DNA from: Lysobacter oculi
GTDB lineage: Bacteria; Pseudomonadota; Gammaproteobacteria; Xanthomonadales; Xanthomonadaceae
DNA: 64,000 bases
Assembly (NCBI RefSeq): GCF_003293695.1
Contig: NZ_CP029556.1
Span: forward strand, 754,001-818,000
Direction: 5' to 3'
The position numbers and the translations under genes were made by a program. The notes under the pieces were generated by a model. The model did no database searches. It was not told where the DNA came from and worked only from the letters and a program-made list of their open reading frames with translations. This document shows, in pieces, positions 54,401 through 63,633 of the stretch (within the stretch, counting starts at the first letter, position 1; each line of letters starts with the position of its first letter).

Positions 54401-56397
54401 GTTACGACCACAAGGGCATGGGCATCACCGCGCGCGGTGCGTGGGAATCGGTCAAGCGCCATTTCCGCGCGCTCGGCCGCGACAGCCAGAAGCAGGACTT
54501 CACCTGCGTCGGCATCGGCGACATGTCGGGCGACGTGTTCGGCAACGGCATGCTGCTGTCGAAGCACATCCGCCTGGTCGCCGCGTTCGACCACCGCCAC
54601 ATCTTCCTTGACCCGGATCCGGATGCCGCGAGCTCATTCAAGGAACGCGCGCGCCTGTTCAAGCTGCCGCGTTCCTCGTGGGCGGACTACGACGCCAAGC
54701 TGATCAGCAAGGGCGGCGGCGTGTTCTCGCGTGCCGAAAAGTCGATCAAGCTGGGCCGCGAGATCAAGGCGGCGCTGGGCATCGATGCGGAAGTGGAGGC
54801 GCTGAGCCCGAACGAGCTGATGTCGGCCATCCTGAAATCGCCGGTCGACCTGCTGTGGAACGGTGGCATCGGCACCTACGTCAAATCGAGCCACCAGAGC
54901 AATGCCGATGTCGGCGACCGCGCCAACAACGGGCTGCGCGTCAACGGCGAAGACCTGCGCTGCAAGGTGGTGGGCGAGGGCGGCAACCTCGGCTTCACCC
55001 AGCTGGGTCGCGTCGAGGCGGCGCAATGCGGCGTGCTGCTCAACACCGACTTCATCGACAACTCGGCGGGCGTGGACACCTCGGACCACGAGGTCAACAT
55101 CAAGATCCTGCTCAATGGCGAAGTGCAGAAGGGCCGCCTCAAGCTGCCCGAGCGCAACAAGCTGCTGGCTTCGATGACCGATGAAGTCGCCGGCCTGGTG
55201 TTGAACGACAACTACCGCCAGAACCAGACCCTTTCGCTGATGGAGCGCATGGCGCAGAGCCGCCTGGGTTCCAAGATGCATTTCATCCGCACGCTGGAAT
55301 CGCTGGGCCTGCTCGACCGCAAGATCGAGGACCTGCCGAGCGATGCCGAAGTCGCCGAACGCAAGGCGCGTGGCATGGGGCTGACCCGTCCGGAGCTGTC
55401 GGTGCTGCTGTCGTACTCCAAGCTGGTGGCGTTCCCGCAGCTGCTCGAAAGCGACGTGCCGGAAGACCCGTACCTGTCGAAGGAACTGGTGCGCTACTTC
55501 CCCGAGCCGCTGCAGGCCAAGTACGCGAAGGCGATGGAAGGCCACCGCCTGAAGCGCGAGATCATCGCCACGGCGGTGACCAACTCCACCATCAACCGGA
55601 TGGGCTCGACCTTCCTGATGCGTATGCAGGAAGACAGCGGCCGCAGCATCGGTGACATCGCCAAGGCCTACACCATCACCCGCGAAACGCTGGATGCACG
55701 CGACCTGTGGGTGCAGATCGATGCGCTCGACGGCAAGACTGCGGAGTCGGTGCAGATCGATGCGCTGCAGGTGATCTGGGAAGTGCAGCGCAGCTTCACC
55801 CGCTGGCTGCTGTCGCGCCCCGGTGCGATCCCGGGCATCCAGCAGGCGGTCGAGCGCTACCACGACGGCTTCCGCGACATCCGCGCGGGCGAGAGTATCC
55901 TGCCCGACTCTCAGCGCCCGGCCTACGAGGCGGCGCGCAAGGAATGGCGTGGCAAGGGCGTGCCGGCGGCCTTGGCCGACCAGCTGGCCGCGCTGCCGTA
56001 CCTCGAACCCAGCCCGAACATCATCGAGCTGGCGCGCGAACGCAAGATGCCTGCGGTCGAGGTGGCGAAGGTCTACTTCCGCCTGGGCGATGCGTTGCGT
56101 GAGCCGTGGCTGCGCGAGCAGATCGAGGCGCTCAAGGTGGACGGCCGCTGGCATGCGGTCGCGCGTGGCGTGTTGCGCGACGAGCTGGCCGCGCAGATGC
56201 GCAAGCTCACCGACCAGGTGCTGGCGATGCCGGGCAAGGATGCCGCGGCCAAGGTCACGGCCTGGCTGGAACGCGACGACCCGACCCTGCGTTTCACGCT
56301 GTCCATGCTCAACGAGCTGGCCACGCAGAAGACGCTGGACTACCCGACGGTGTCGGTGGCGGTGCAGCGCCTGGCCCAGCTGGCCAGCCGTGGCTGA
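51442..56397 (+). CDS. gdhB: NAD-dependent glutamate dehydrogenase, large 180-kDa type
   Basis: A 1651-residue enzyme that deaminates glutamate to 2-oxoglutarate, feeding the TCA cycle. It has the large N-terminal ACT-like regulatory region (residues about 30-700). The catalytic core begins near residue 850 (GGLRWSDRREDFRTEVLGL, VPVGSKGGFYAKQLPDP). The dinucleotide-binding part (TCVGIGDMSGDVFGNGML) and a helical C-terminal region follow. It is typical of Pseudomonas/Xanthomonas-type GDHs. ATG 51442 is used; a TTG three codons earlier is in frame. The 173-bp gap before it has one hairpin (CGCCCGCCCGGGCGG) but no clear promoter. Confidence 0.96.
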   Translation: MTSKNASPRAASATRAPAPLLKPILDAAGKGDEVRDLAVALYDRLSPQDMAAHPAAAWAALARDALEFMRVRKPGKALIRVFNPGLKKHGWELPRSVVQIVNDDMPFLVDSVSNVLSEQGIGVHALIHPVVPVQRDKAGKLQALGKGDAESVMHIEIDRLDTADAKALEATLARVLGDVRASVEDWPQMRVRMEEAADQMLEAPGPVSAAVLEESREFLRWAADNHFTFLGYREYKVEKQGKEDMLVAVDGSGLGLLRDEDASKPRPLKSMDAHQLQKSGVLDPLILSKTNARARVHRRGYMDYIGVVTFDAKGRPLSEKRFIGLFTSSAYNRRPWEIPVVRTRFERVMEGSGLPASGHSAKALRHILETLPRDELFQSSDAELLGLGSGVLGLQERVDSKLFIRRDRYGRFYSVLVFVPRERFNTDMRLRIESMLKEALSADHIESHVLMGDSPLAQLHMIVRPRGDAAENEFDIAALESALAEIVRNWHDNLNDLLVARHGEAEGLAMAKRYGRALSSAYIEQASPEAAADDVAQLAALADADSLGISLRTDPSASHCEGCIEVKLFRRGDSLPLSEVLPMLEHMGLQVVTEYPYSIVADGEELSIQDLEVRVTEGAALTEESIAYFTEAFGRVWHGDLENDGFNRLVLGAGLRWKQVQMLRAYCKYLMQIGVPFSQSYVEATFARYPLLARLMVEYFEARFDPATGKETKAQIAAGAEAFAAQIDALAKGDAAAVAAIKPVIDARSASREAQGKATHGALLALLDRVKSLDEDRILRSFIGVIDATLRTNYYIDYTDGLRKDGGPADYLAFKLDCAAVPDLPKPRPYREIWVCGPRVEGIHLRYGPVARGGLRWSDRREDFRTEVLGLVKAQMVKNTVIVPVGSKGGFYAKQLPDPALDRDAWFNEGVACYKRFINGLLDITDNLSTEGKVLPPTGVVRHDGDDPYLVVAADKGTATFSDIANGIAQAHGFWLDDAFASGGSVGYDHKGMGITARGAWESVKRHFRALGRDSQKQDFTCVGIGDMSGDVFGNGMLLSKHIRLVAAFDHRHIFLDPDPDAASSFKERARLFKLPRSSWADYDAKLISKGGGVFSRAEKSIKLGREIKAALGIDAEVEALSPNELMSAILKSPVDLLWNGGIGTYVKSSHQSNADVGDRANNGLRVNGEDLRCKVVGEGGNLGFTQLGRVEAAQCGVLLNTDFIDNSAGVDTSDHEVNIKILLNGEVQKGRLKLPERNKLLASMTDEVAGLVLNDNYRQNQTLSLMERMAQSRLGSKMHFIRTLESLGLLDRKIEDLPSDAEVAERKARGMGLTRPELSVLLSYSKLVAFPQLLESDVPEDPYLSKELVRYFPEPLQAKYAKAMEGHRLKREIIATAVTNSTINRMGSTFLMRMQEDSGRSIGDIAKAYTITRETLDARDLWVQIDALDGKTAESVQIDALQVIWEVQRSFTRWLLSRPGAIPGIQQAVERYHDGFRDIRAGESILPDSQRPAYEAARKEWRGKGVPAALADQLAALPYLEPSPNIIELARERKMPAVEVAKVYFRLGDALREPWLREQIEALKVDGRWHAVARGVLRDELAAQMRKLTDQVLAMPGKDAAAKVTAWLERDDPTLRFTLSMLNELATQKTLDYPTVSVAVQRLAQLASRG

Positions 56398-56421
56398 GCT
56401 TCAACGCAGGCGTGATGACGG

Positions 56422-56450
56422 AACGGGGCCCTATGGCCCCGTTTCGTTTT
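56422..56450 (+). terminator. Intrinsic terminator after gdhB
   Basis: AACGGGGCC and GGCCCCGTT form a perfect 9-bp stem with a four-base loop, followed by TCGTTTT. It lies 24 bp after the stop codon. Confidence 0.85.
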
Positions 56451-56492
56451 GTGTAAGGGCGGGATGGCGGAGCTTCGCGCTATCCTCGGCGC

Positions 56493-57260
56493 ATGACGAC
56501 GCCCCGCATCGCCTTCCTCGCCAGTCCCGCCGAAGATGCGCAGGTCGCGCTGGTGGCGCTCACCGCCGCGCATGGCCAGCATCTTCCGGCCGATGCGGAC
56601 ATCCTGGTGGCGCTGGGCGGCGATGGCTTCATGCTGCAGACGCTCCATCGCCATGGTGATCTCGGCAAGCCGGTGTACGGCATGAAGCTGGGCACGGTCG
56701 GCTTCCTGATGAACCAGCATCGTGTCGAAGACCTGCTGCCGCGCCTGGCCGCAGCCGAGCCGGCGGTGCTGAAGCCGCTGGAGATGGTCGTGCAGACCGA
56801 GTCCGGCGCACGCGTCGAATCGCTGGCCTACAACGAAGTCTCATTGCTGCGACAGACCCGGCAGGCGGCGCACATCGCCATCGAGCTCAACGGGCAGGAC
56901 CGCCTCGACGAACTGATCTGCGACGGCGTGATGGCCGCCACGCCCGCAGGCAGCACGGCCTACAACTTCTCCGCCGGTGGCCCGATCCTGCCGCTCGGGG
57001 CCAATGTCATGGCGTTGACGCCGATCGCCCCGTTCCGCCCGCGCCGCTGGCGGGGCGCGGTGCTGAAGGCGACGACGGAAGTTAAATTCCGCATCCTCGA
57101 CCCCTACAAGCGGCCGGTCAGCGCCACCGCCGATTCGCACGAAGTGCGCGATGTGCTGGAAGTGACCATCCGCGAATCCGCGCGACATACGGTGACCTTG
57201 CTGTTCGATCCCGAGCACAACCTCGAAGAACGCATCCTCAGCGAGCAATTCATCGCATAA
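56493..57260 (+). CDS. nadK: NAD kinase
   Basis: A 255-residue enzyme that phosphorylates NAD+ to NADP+. The GGDG motif ([16 protein letters not shown]) and the second NAD kinase motif ([23 protein letters not shown]) are clear. The length matches the short Xanthomonas-type PpnK. It follows the gdhB terminator by 42 bp, so it probably has its own promoter. A perfect 12-bp palindrome, TCGAGCGCTCGA, begins right after its stop at 57261. Confidence 0.95.
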   Translation: MTTPRIAFLASPAEDAQVALVALTAAHGQHLPADADILVALGGDGFMLQTLHRHGDLGKPVYGMKLGTVGFLMNQHRVEDLLPRLAAAEPAVLKPLEMVVQTESGARVESLAYNEVSLLRQTRQAAHIAIELNGQDRLDELICDGVMAATPAGSTAYNFSAGGPILPLGANVMALTPIAPFRPRRWRGAVLKATTEVKFRILDPYKRPVSATADSHEVRDVLEVTIRESARHTVTLLFDPEHNLEERILSEQFIA

Positions 57261-57320
57261 TCGAGCGCTCGACCGCCGCTGCGCGGGCGGATTCCAAAGG
57301 CGGGGAGTGACACAGGCAAC

Positions 57321-59975
57321 GTGGAACAGATTCCTCCCGCATCCATGGGCACGCGCAACTGGCTGCGCGCCACCGCGCGCGGGCTGCATGCGTGGGGCTG
57401 GGGCATTGTCGCGCTGCTGTTTGGCCTGGCGCTGACAACCTGGATCGGGCATGTGGAATGGGGTCGCGAGCACCGCGACCAGGAACGTGCCTTCAAGGAA
57501 AGCGTGGATGCCATCGAGTTCGCGCTGCGCAGCGAGTTGCAGGCCTGCGAACTGGTGATGCGCTCGATGCAGTCGCTTTACCTGGCTTCCGAACGGGTGT
57601 TGCCGGATGAATTCGCGTCCGCCTACGAAAACCTTGAGGTGCGCCGGCAGCTGCCCAGCCTGCAGGCCCTGTCCTTTGCCGAGCGCACCACGGACGAGGT
57701 GAGTGGCGAGGCGCACTTCATCATCCGCCAGGTCGAGCCGCATATCCCTTCGAACGAGGGACTGGTAGGCCTGGACATCAACGGCCAGCCCGCGAGTCTG
57801 GCCGCCGCCCGCAAATCGCACGATACGGATGAGATGGTGATGTCGGCGCCATTCCGGCTGGCGCAGGCCCCGAGGACAGCGTCCACGAAGAGCGGCATGG
57901 TGCTGAGGTTGCCCGTGTTCGCACCCGGGCGCGTGCCGACCACGGTCGATGAGCGACGCATGCGTATCCGCGGCAGTCTGGGCGCGTCGTTCATGATCGA
58001 AACGCTGGCGCGGGATGCGCTGGAAGACGCGGTCGGCAGCCGCATGCAGGCCAGCCTGTACGACGTCACCGATGGCGCCCGCATCCTGCTGTACCGCAAC
58101 CGCGACAACCCGCCGGAGACCAACGCGCTGCGTGCTTCGCGCGAGATCAGCTTCGGGCAACGGACCTGGCGGCTGGAACTGGTGAGCGCGATCACCGACA
58201 GCGGGATGCCGGCTTGGTTGCGCATCGTGCTGATCGGCGGCGTGTCGAGCCTGCTGTTCGGCGCACTGGCGTGGTCGGTGGCGGGCACGCGCCGCCATGC
58301 GATCGAGCTGGCGCAGACGGTCGGCGACCGCTACCGCGCCAGCGAGGAGCGTTTCCGGCATCTCAACGAACTGCTGCCGACGCTGGTCATCCTGTTCGAC
58401 CGCGAGAGCGGCACGGTGACCTATGCCAACCAGGTGGCACGCCATCACCTGGGTATTCCCGAGGCCGGCACGCCGTTCTCGGCGATCGTGCCCGACCGCG
58501 TGGTCGACCGCCTGGCGCAGGCCGGTCCCGGCCAGCAGGTCACCAGCGAAGTGCAGATGCGCTCGATCCGCGGGCACGAATTCTGGGCCAGCATCGTCGC
58601 CAGCCAGATCGTGCTGGATGGGCGGCCGAAATGGCTGATGGTGGCGACCGATGTCTCCGAGCAGCGTCGCCTGACCGAACGCCTCAGTTACGAGGCCAGC
58701 CACGATGCCCTGACCCGCCTGCCGAACCGCCAGGAATTCGAATCCCGCCTGCACCGCGCGCTGATGTCGTCGGATGCGAGCCTGAAGGCGCTGCTGTTCA
58801 TCGACCTCGACCAGTTCAAGCTGATCAATGACACCTCCGGCCACATGGCCGGCGACCAGTTGCTGGTGCAGTTGTCGATGACGATGCAGGAGCAGTTGCG
58901 CGACCACGACGTGCTCGCGCGCCTGGGCGGCGATGAATTCGGTGTGCTGCTGGAAGGCGTGGCCGACCGCGAGGAGGCGATGCGCATCGCCGAGAACCTG
59001 CGGCTGGCGATCGATGGTTATGTGTTTGTCTGGGACAACCGCAGCTACATCACCACGGCCAGCATCGGCGGCACCCTGTTCCATGCCCGCAGCGCGCCGT
59101 TGAAGGAGCTGCTGGCACAGGTCGATACCGCCTGCTACACGGCGAAGGACGCCGGTCGCAACCGCGTGCATTTCTATTCCGATGACGATGCGGCTTCGCA
59201 GATACGCCGCGGCGAGATGGACTGGGTCAACCGCATCCGCTGGGCGCTGGAGGAGTCGCGGCTGGTGCTGGCCTATCAGGAAATCCAGTCGATCCCGCAC
59301 GCGAAGAACGACGACGTCCGCATCGAACTGCTGCTGCGCCTGTCGGACGAGGAGGGACGGCTGGTACTGCCGGGCGCCTTCCTGCCTGCGGCAGAGCGCT
59401 ACGGCCTGATGCCGCGCATCGACCGCTGGGTCATCGACACCGCGCTGGCCAACTTCGACCGCATCCATCCGGCCGGCAAGGGCTTGAAGCTGTGCTCGAT
59501 CAACCTGTCGGCGGCGAGTCTCGAGGACGACGACCTCATCGACTTCATCCTCGAAGCCATCGAGCGCCACGAGATCGATCCGCGCCGGATCATGTTCGAA
59601 ATCACCGAGAACGTGGCCGTGCGTGACCTGGGCCGGGCATCGCGGCTGATTTCCTGCCTGCGCGCGGCCGGCTGCTGCATCGCGCTGGACGACTTTGGCG
59701 CCGGCATGTCGTCGTTCGGCTATCTCAAGAACCTGGGCATCGACACCATCAAGATCGATGGCGCCTTCGTGCTGGACCTGGAGCACGATGCGGTCTCGCA
59801 TTCCATCGTCCGCGCGATCACCGAGATCGGCCACCAGCACGGGCTGGACGTGGTGGCGGAGTGGGTCGGCAATCCGGCGCAGGTCAAGGTGCTGGCGGGG
59901 CTCGGCGTCGATTACGTGCAGGGCTTCGGCATCCATCGCCCGCAACTGGCCCAGCTCGACCAGTTCCAAGGTTGA
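57321..59975 (+). CDS. CHASE-PAS-GGDEF-EAL cyclic-di-GMP enzyme
   Basis: An 884-residue membrane protein. Helices at about residues 25-44 and 300-322 flank a periplasmic CHASE sensor (75-290; SAPFRLAQ). A PAS domain follows (336-450). The GGDEF domain (455-620) has intact GGDEF at 536-540 and the inhibitory RxxD at 527-530. The EAL domain (635-884) has DDFGAG (790-795), IKIDG and AEW. Its signature is ELL (669-671) instead of EAL, which still fits ExLxR. It can probably both make and degrade cyclic di-GMP. The start GTG 57321 has CAGG four bases upstream. An ATG at 57345 lacks a ribosome binding site. Confidence 0.9.
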   Translation: MEQIPPASMGTRNWLRATARGLHAWGWGIVALLFGLALTTWIGHVEWGREHRDQERAFKESVDAIEFALRSELQACELVMRSMQSLYLASERVLPDEFASAYENLEVRRQLPSLQALSFAERTTDEVSGEAHFIIRQVEPHIPSNEGLVGLDINGQPASLAAARKSHDTDEMVMSAPFRLAQAPRTASTKSGMVLRLPVFAPGRVPTTVDERRMRIRGSLGASFMIETLARDALEDAVGSRMQASLYDVTDGARILLYRNRDNPPETNALRASREISFGQRTWRLELVSAITDSGMPAWLRIVLIGGVSSLLFGALAWSVAGTRRHAIELAQTVGDRYRASEERFRHLNELLPTLVILFDRESGTVTYANQVARHHLGIPEAGTPFSAIVPDRVVDRLAQAGPGQQVTSEVQMRSIRGHEFWASIVASQIVLDGRPKWLMVATDVSEQRRLTERLSYEASHDALTRLPNRQEFESRLHRALMSSDASLKALLFIDLDQFKLINDTSGHMAGDQLLVQLSMTMQEQLRDHDVLARLGGDEFGVLLEGVADREEAMRIAENLRLAIDGYVFVWDNRSYITTASIGGTLFHARSAPLKELLAQVDTACYTAKDAGRNRVHFYSDDDAASQIRRGEMDWVNRIRWALEESRLVLAYQEIQSIPHAKNDDVRIELLLRLSDEEGRLVLPGAFLPAAERYGLMPRIDRWVIDTALANFDRIHPAGKGLKLCSINLSAASLEDDDLIDFILEAIERHEIDPRRIMFEITENVAVRDLGRASRLISCLRAAGCCIALDDFGAGMSSFGYLKNLGIDTIKIDGAFVLDLEHDAVSHSIVRAITEIGHQHGLDVVAEWVGNPAQVKVLAGLGVDYVQGFGIHRPQLAQLDQFQG

Positions 59976-60020
59976 GCGTGTGTCGCAGTCCGCGCGACAG
60001 CCGCCGTGCATGATGCCGCC

Positions 60021-60941
60021 ATGAACACGATTCCCCATCCGCCGCTGGTTGTCGCCATCACCGCACGCGCGCTGTTCGACATGGAGGACAGCCACGACCT
60101 GTTCCAGCGCGAAGGCGTGGCGGCTTTCAGCGCCTACCAGCGGGCGCGCGAGGACGAACCGCTGGCACCGGGCATCGCGTTTCCGCTGGTGCGCAAGCTG
60201 CTGGCGCTCAACCATGGCGCGCCGAACGGTGCGCCGCGGGTCGAGGTGATCCTGCTCTCGCGCAATTCCGCCGACACCGGCCTGCGCATCTTCAATTCCA
60301 TGCAGCACCACGGCCTCGACATCCGCCGCGCCACGTTCACTTCCGGCGCGCCGGTCTGGCCCTACATCAAGCCCTTCGGTGCGCAGCTGTTCCTGTCGGC
60401 CAATCCGGAGTCGGTGCGGCGGGCGCTGGAAGCCGGCGTCGGCGCGGCGACCATCCTGCCGGCAGGCGCGGCGGAATCCCGCCATGACCAGTTGCGGATC
60501 GCCTTCGATGGCGACGCGGTGGTGTTCGGCGACGAGAGCGAACGGGTCTCGCGCGAACAGGGGCTGGAAGCCTTCGGGCTGCACGAGCAGGAACGTGCCC
60601 GCGAGCCGCTGTCGGGCGGCCCGTTTCGTGGCTTCCTGCAGGCCTTGCACGATCTGCAGCAGGATTTCCCGGCGGGCGATGCGGCGCCGATCCGCACCGC
60701 GCTGGTGACCGCGCGATCAGCGCCGGCGCATGAACGCGTGATCCGCACGCTGCGCGAGTGGGATGTGCGCCTGGACGAAGCGCTGTTCCTGGGCGGGCGC
60801 GACAAGGGCGCGTTCCTGGAAGCCTTCGGCGCCGACATCTTCTTCGACGACTCGCTGCACAACATCGACTCGGCACGTCGGCATGTCGCGGCCGGTCATG
60901 TCCCGCATGGCGTGGCGAACGACGGCACGCCGCCCGTCTAG
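60021..60941 (+). CDS. Cytosolic 5'-nucleotidase (cN-I / NT5C1A-like)
   Basis: A 306-residue HAD-type nucleotidase of the PF06189 family, which dephosphorylates AMP and related monophosphates. It has AITARALFDMEDSHDLF, which carries the Asp-x-Asp-like catalytic region, FDGDAVVFGDESERV and the terminal IFFDDSLHNIDSA. There is no signal peptide, so it acts in the cytosol. The in-frame sequence before ATG 60021 is not family-like. It follows the cyclic-di-GMP gene by 45 bp. Confidence 0.88.
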   Translation: MNTIPHPPLVVAITARALFDMEDSHDLFQREGVAAFSAYQRAREDEPLAPGIAFPLVRKLLALNHGAPNGAPRVEVILLSRNSADTGLRIFNSMQHHGLDIRRATFTSGAPVWPYIKPFGAQLFLSANPESVRRALEAGVGAATILPAGAAESRHDQLRIAFDGDAVVFGDESERVSREQGLEAFGLHEQERAREPLSGGPFRGFLQALHDLQQDFPAGDAAPIRTALVTARSAPAHERVIRTLREWDVRLDEALFLGGRDKGAFLEAFGADIFFDDSLHNIDSARRHVAAGHVPHGVANDGTPPV

Positions 60942-60945
60942 ACGA

Positions 60946-61503
60946 TCAGTTCGAAGGCGGCAGCCGGATGTCGCTCAGCCGCCAACGCAGGCCTTTGCGT
61001 TCGAACACGAAGCCGACCGGCTTGCCATCGGCGCTGTCCACCGTGGCGACGAAGCGCGAAGGTGATTCGAAGCGCTTGCGGGCATTCTTCAGCGGATCGT
61101 AGGCGACGGGTCCTGCGGTCACGCCGCCCTCGGGTTCGACGTTGCCGGTGGCACGCTGCACCAGCGCATGGCCCTGCAACAGCACGGCGATGCCGGTGGG
61201 CGAGATCATCGCGTCCACCGCATTGTTCGACAGCATGCCGGCGACGCCCGATGCCGCGCCGCCTGCCATCTCGGGGCCGAAGCGGCGACCGATCTCCCGC
61301 GCGATGCGGGCTTCCAGCTGCGCGCGCAGGTTGGCACGCAGGGCCGGGTAGTCCACATGGCGCTCCAGCTTCGACACATCCCGCGTGTCCATGGCCTGCT
61401 GGATGCCGCGGATGGCGATGAACGGCCCCGCCGCGATCCAGCCGGCGAGCAGCAGCACGATGAGGATGGCGAGCGCGATCAGGCGTTTGGCGGTCTTGGA
61501 CAT
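60946..61503 (-). CDS. DUF2939 family membrane-anchored protein
   Basis: A 185-residue protein with an N-terminal transmembrane helix (about residues 8-26; RLIALAILIVLLLAGWIAAG) and a periplasmic alpha/beta domain. GPFIAIRGIQQAMDTRDVSKLERHVDYPALR is the DUF2939 hallmark. The C-terminal half has FESPSRFVATVDSADGKPVGFVFERKGLRWRLSDIRL. The function is unknown. The start at 61503 lies 1 bp after the DUF2461 stop. It is the last gene of the kmo-sbcB-DUF2461-DUF2939 run and converges on the nucleotidase gene (4-bp gap). Confidence 0.85.
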   Translation of the reverse strand: MSKTAKRLIALAILIVLLLAGWIAAGPFIAIRGIQQAMDTRDVSKLERHVDYPALRANLRAQLEARIAREIGRRFGPEMAGGAASGVAGMLSNNAVDAMISPTGIAVLLQGHALVQRATGNVEPEGGVTAGPVAYDPLKNARKRFESPSRFVATVDSADGKPVGFVFERKGLRWRLSDIRLPPSN

Positions 61504-61504
61504 G

Positions 61505-62191
61505 TCAGAACTCAAGATCGAGTGAGGCGCACAGGTAATCGACGAAGGGGGCGAGGCGCACCAGGTCGGCTTCCAGCGTTTTGCGCAGGCCGGCACCAGT
61601 CATGATGGCATCGTCGAGCGGACGCACCAGCGCGAAATTGCGATGGCGCAGATCGTCCAGATGCACGAAGTCGGCCGGGAACCCGGGCGGTGGCCGCACC
61701 AGCATCTCGGTCGAAGCCAGATCGAAGCGCATGCGCAGCGTCTTGTCGTGCGCGGCACGCGCCCAGCCACCGGGGTTTTCAAAAATGAACTGGCGGACCT
61801 TGCGCTGCGTATGTGTCTCCGGGTGCCAGAGCCCGGCCCCGACGAAACTCGCGCCGGCTTGCAGGTGGATATAGAACGAAGGCGCGGCGACCTGCTTGCG
61901 GCGCTCGTGGAAGAGCCGCGCACCCTGCCAGGATTTGTACGGTGTCTTGTCGCCGGCGAAACGCGTGTCGCGCTGGATGCGGAACATCGAACCACCGACC
62001 GGCTTCGGTTCGCTGCGGAAGTGCGGGCTGATCGCAGCCAGCGCCGGTTGCAGGTCGGTCAGCAGCCGCTGGAAGGGCGCGCGGACGTGGGCTTCGTATT
62101 CCGCCTTGTGATCGAGGAACCAGGCGCGTTCGTTGTGCCGGGCAAGGCCACGCAGGAACTTGAAGCTGGCATCGCTGAAATAGGCGCTCAT
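61505..62191 (-). CDS. DUF2461 family protein (TIGR02453)
   Basis: A 228-residue soluble protein of DUF2461. Visible features are FLRGLARHNERAWFLDHKAEYEAHVR at the start, the conserved FRIQRDTRFAGDKTPYKSW and a later FYIHLQAGASFVGAGLWHP. The function is unknown. The ATG at 62191 overlaps the sbcB stop (ATGA), so translation is coupled. An extension to 62221 lies inside sbcB and is rejected. Confidence 0.9.
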   Translation of the reverse strand: MSAYFSDASFKFLRGLARHNERAWFLDHKAEYEAHVRAPFQRLLTDLQPALAAISPHFRSEPKPVGGSMFRIQRDTRFAGDKTPYKSWQGARLFHERRKQVAAPSFYIHLQAGASFVGAGLWHPETHTQRKVRQFIFENPGGWARAAHDKTLRMRFDLASTEMLVRPPPGFPADFVHLDDLRHRNFALVRPLDDAIMTGAGLRKTLEADLVRLAPFVDYLCASLDLEF

Positions 62192-63633
62192 GCGACTTCG
62201 GCCTCGCGTTCGTCGCCCCACAGCGACAGGTGCTCAAGCAGGTCGAGCTTGTCGGCATGTCCGGCGTGGACTTCGCGCAGGGTCTCGATCTCCGCGCGAT
62301 AGGCCGCCAGCGACAGTTCGGCCAGGCCCGCATCGCCCGACAGCCGTTCGCGCCGATAGTCGTACCAGCGCGCCTGCTCGTCGAAGTTGAGCGTCGAAGG
62401 CCAGTTGCGTGCGCGGTAACGGAACAGCAGCTCCTGCAGGCGCGGATCACGGAAAGCGAAATCGGCACTCGCCAGTAGATGCGGCGGCGTGGCACGGACC
62501 TGGTTGGCGAGCCGCTTGTCGCCCTCGGGAATGAAGCCGTCGTAGAGCGCGCCGTCGGCATCGCAGGGCGGGAAGTCGTTGCCACGCGCATAGACCTGCC
62601 GGATTTTCTCGGCCAAGGCGGGACCGGCGTCACGCAGGCGTGCGGCGCGTTCTTCCACCAATGCCGGATCAATGCCGAGGCGGGCGAAATCGGCCTCACG
62701 CAGATGCGACCACTCCACCAGCGCGGGGCAGCGGTTGGCGTGGACTTCCTTCAGCGCGATCCGTTGTTCGCCTTCCGGCAGATCGGCTTGGGCGATGTAG
62801 AGGCGGGCGGCGATCTGCTCGGCGGTCAACGCCAGCAGCGGCTCCACGTCCTGCGCCAGGTCGAACACCACCACGCGGTTGTCGATATTGGGATGTCGCG
62901 TCAGCGGAATGACCGGCGCCGCGCACAGCCGCGAGGCCGGGAAGCGCTGCGAGACATGCAGCAGCGGCTGCATCGCGAAGGCATCCAGCATCCGCAATGC
63001 CCGCTTCTTGTCGCGCAGGTCGAGTGCGTATTCCCACAGTTTCGGTTGCGCAGTCTTGAGCTGGCGGGCGAGGCCGATCAACGCACGTACGTCGGACAGC
63101 GCCTCGTGGGCCATGCCTTCGCGCAGGCCGTTGTCTTCGGCCAGATGCTCAAGCTTGAAGCTGGTGCCCTTGCCGTCGTCGCGCTGCCGCCAGGTGATGC
63201 CATCCGGTCGCAGCGCATGGGCGAGGCGCATGACATCAAGCAGGTCCCAGCGTGAATTGCCGCCGCGCCACTCGCGTTCATAGGGGTCGTAGAAGTTGCG
63301 CCAGAAACCGAAGCGCATGAACTCGTCGTCGAAGCGCAGCGAGTTGTAGCCGACGCTGCAGGTCTCCGGTCGCGCCATCTCGTCGAAGATGCGCGCGATG
63401 GCGTCGGCCTCGATCACGCCATCGCGCCACGCCTGCTGCGGGGTGATGCCGGTGACCATCGTCGCACCCGGCGAGGGCAGCAGGTCGTCGGCGGGTTGCA
63501 CGAAGAAGCTGATCGGCTCGTCGACCACTTCCAGATCGGCATTGGTCCGGATCGCCGCGAACTGCGCGATCCGCGTGCGGCGCGGATCACTGCCGAAGGT
63601 TTCGAGATCGTAGAAAAGGAACGTGGCGGGCAT
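62188..63633 (-). CDS. sbcB: Exodeoxyribonuclease I
   Basis: A 481-residue 3'-5' single-strand DNA exonuclease that acts in repair and recombination. The N-terminal DnaQ-like domain has FYDLETFGSDPRRTRIAQFA, VGYNSLRFDDEFMRFGFWRNFYDPYEREW and HEALSDVRALI, giving the DEDDh acidic residues. The SH3-like and helical C-terminal domains follow. The start MPATFLFYD at 63633 shares one base with the kmo stop (TGATG). An in-frame extension to 63687 was rejected. Confidence 0.95.
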   Translation of the reverse strand: MPATFLFYDLETFGSDPRRTRIAQFAAIRTNADLEVVDEPISFFVQPADDLLPSPGATMVTGITPQQAWRDGVIEADAIARIFDEMARPETCSVGYNSLRFDDEFMRFGFWRNFYDPYEREWRGGNSRWDLLDVMRLAHALRPDGITWRQRDDGKGTSFKLEHLAEDNGLREGMAHEALSDVRALIGLARQLKTAQPKLWEYALDLRDKKRALRMLDAFAMQPLLHVSQRFPASRLCAAPVIPLTRHPNIDNRVVVFDLAQDVEPLLALTAEQIAARLYIAQADLPEGEQRIALKEVHANRCPALVEWSHLREADFARLGIDPALVEERAARLRDAGPALAEKIRQVYARGNDFPPCDADGALYDGFIPEGDKRLANQVRATPPHLLASADFAFRDPRLQELLFRYRARNWPSTLNFDEQARWYDYRRERLSGDAGLAELSLAAYRAEIETLREVHAGHADKLDLLEHLSLWGDEREAEVA

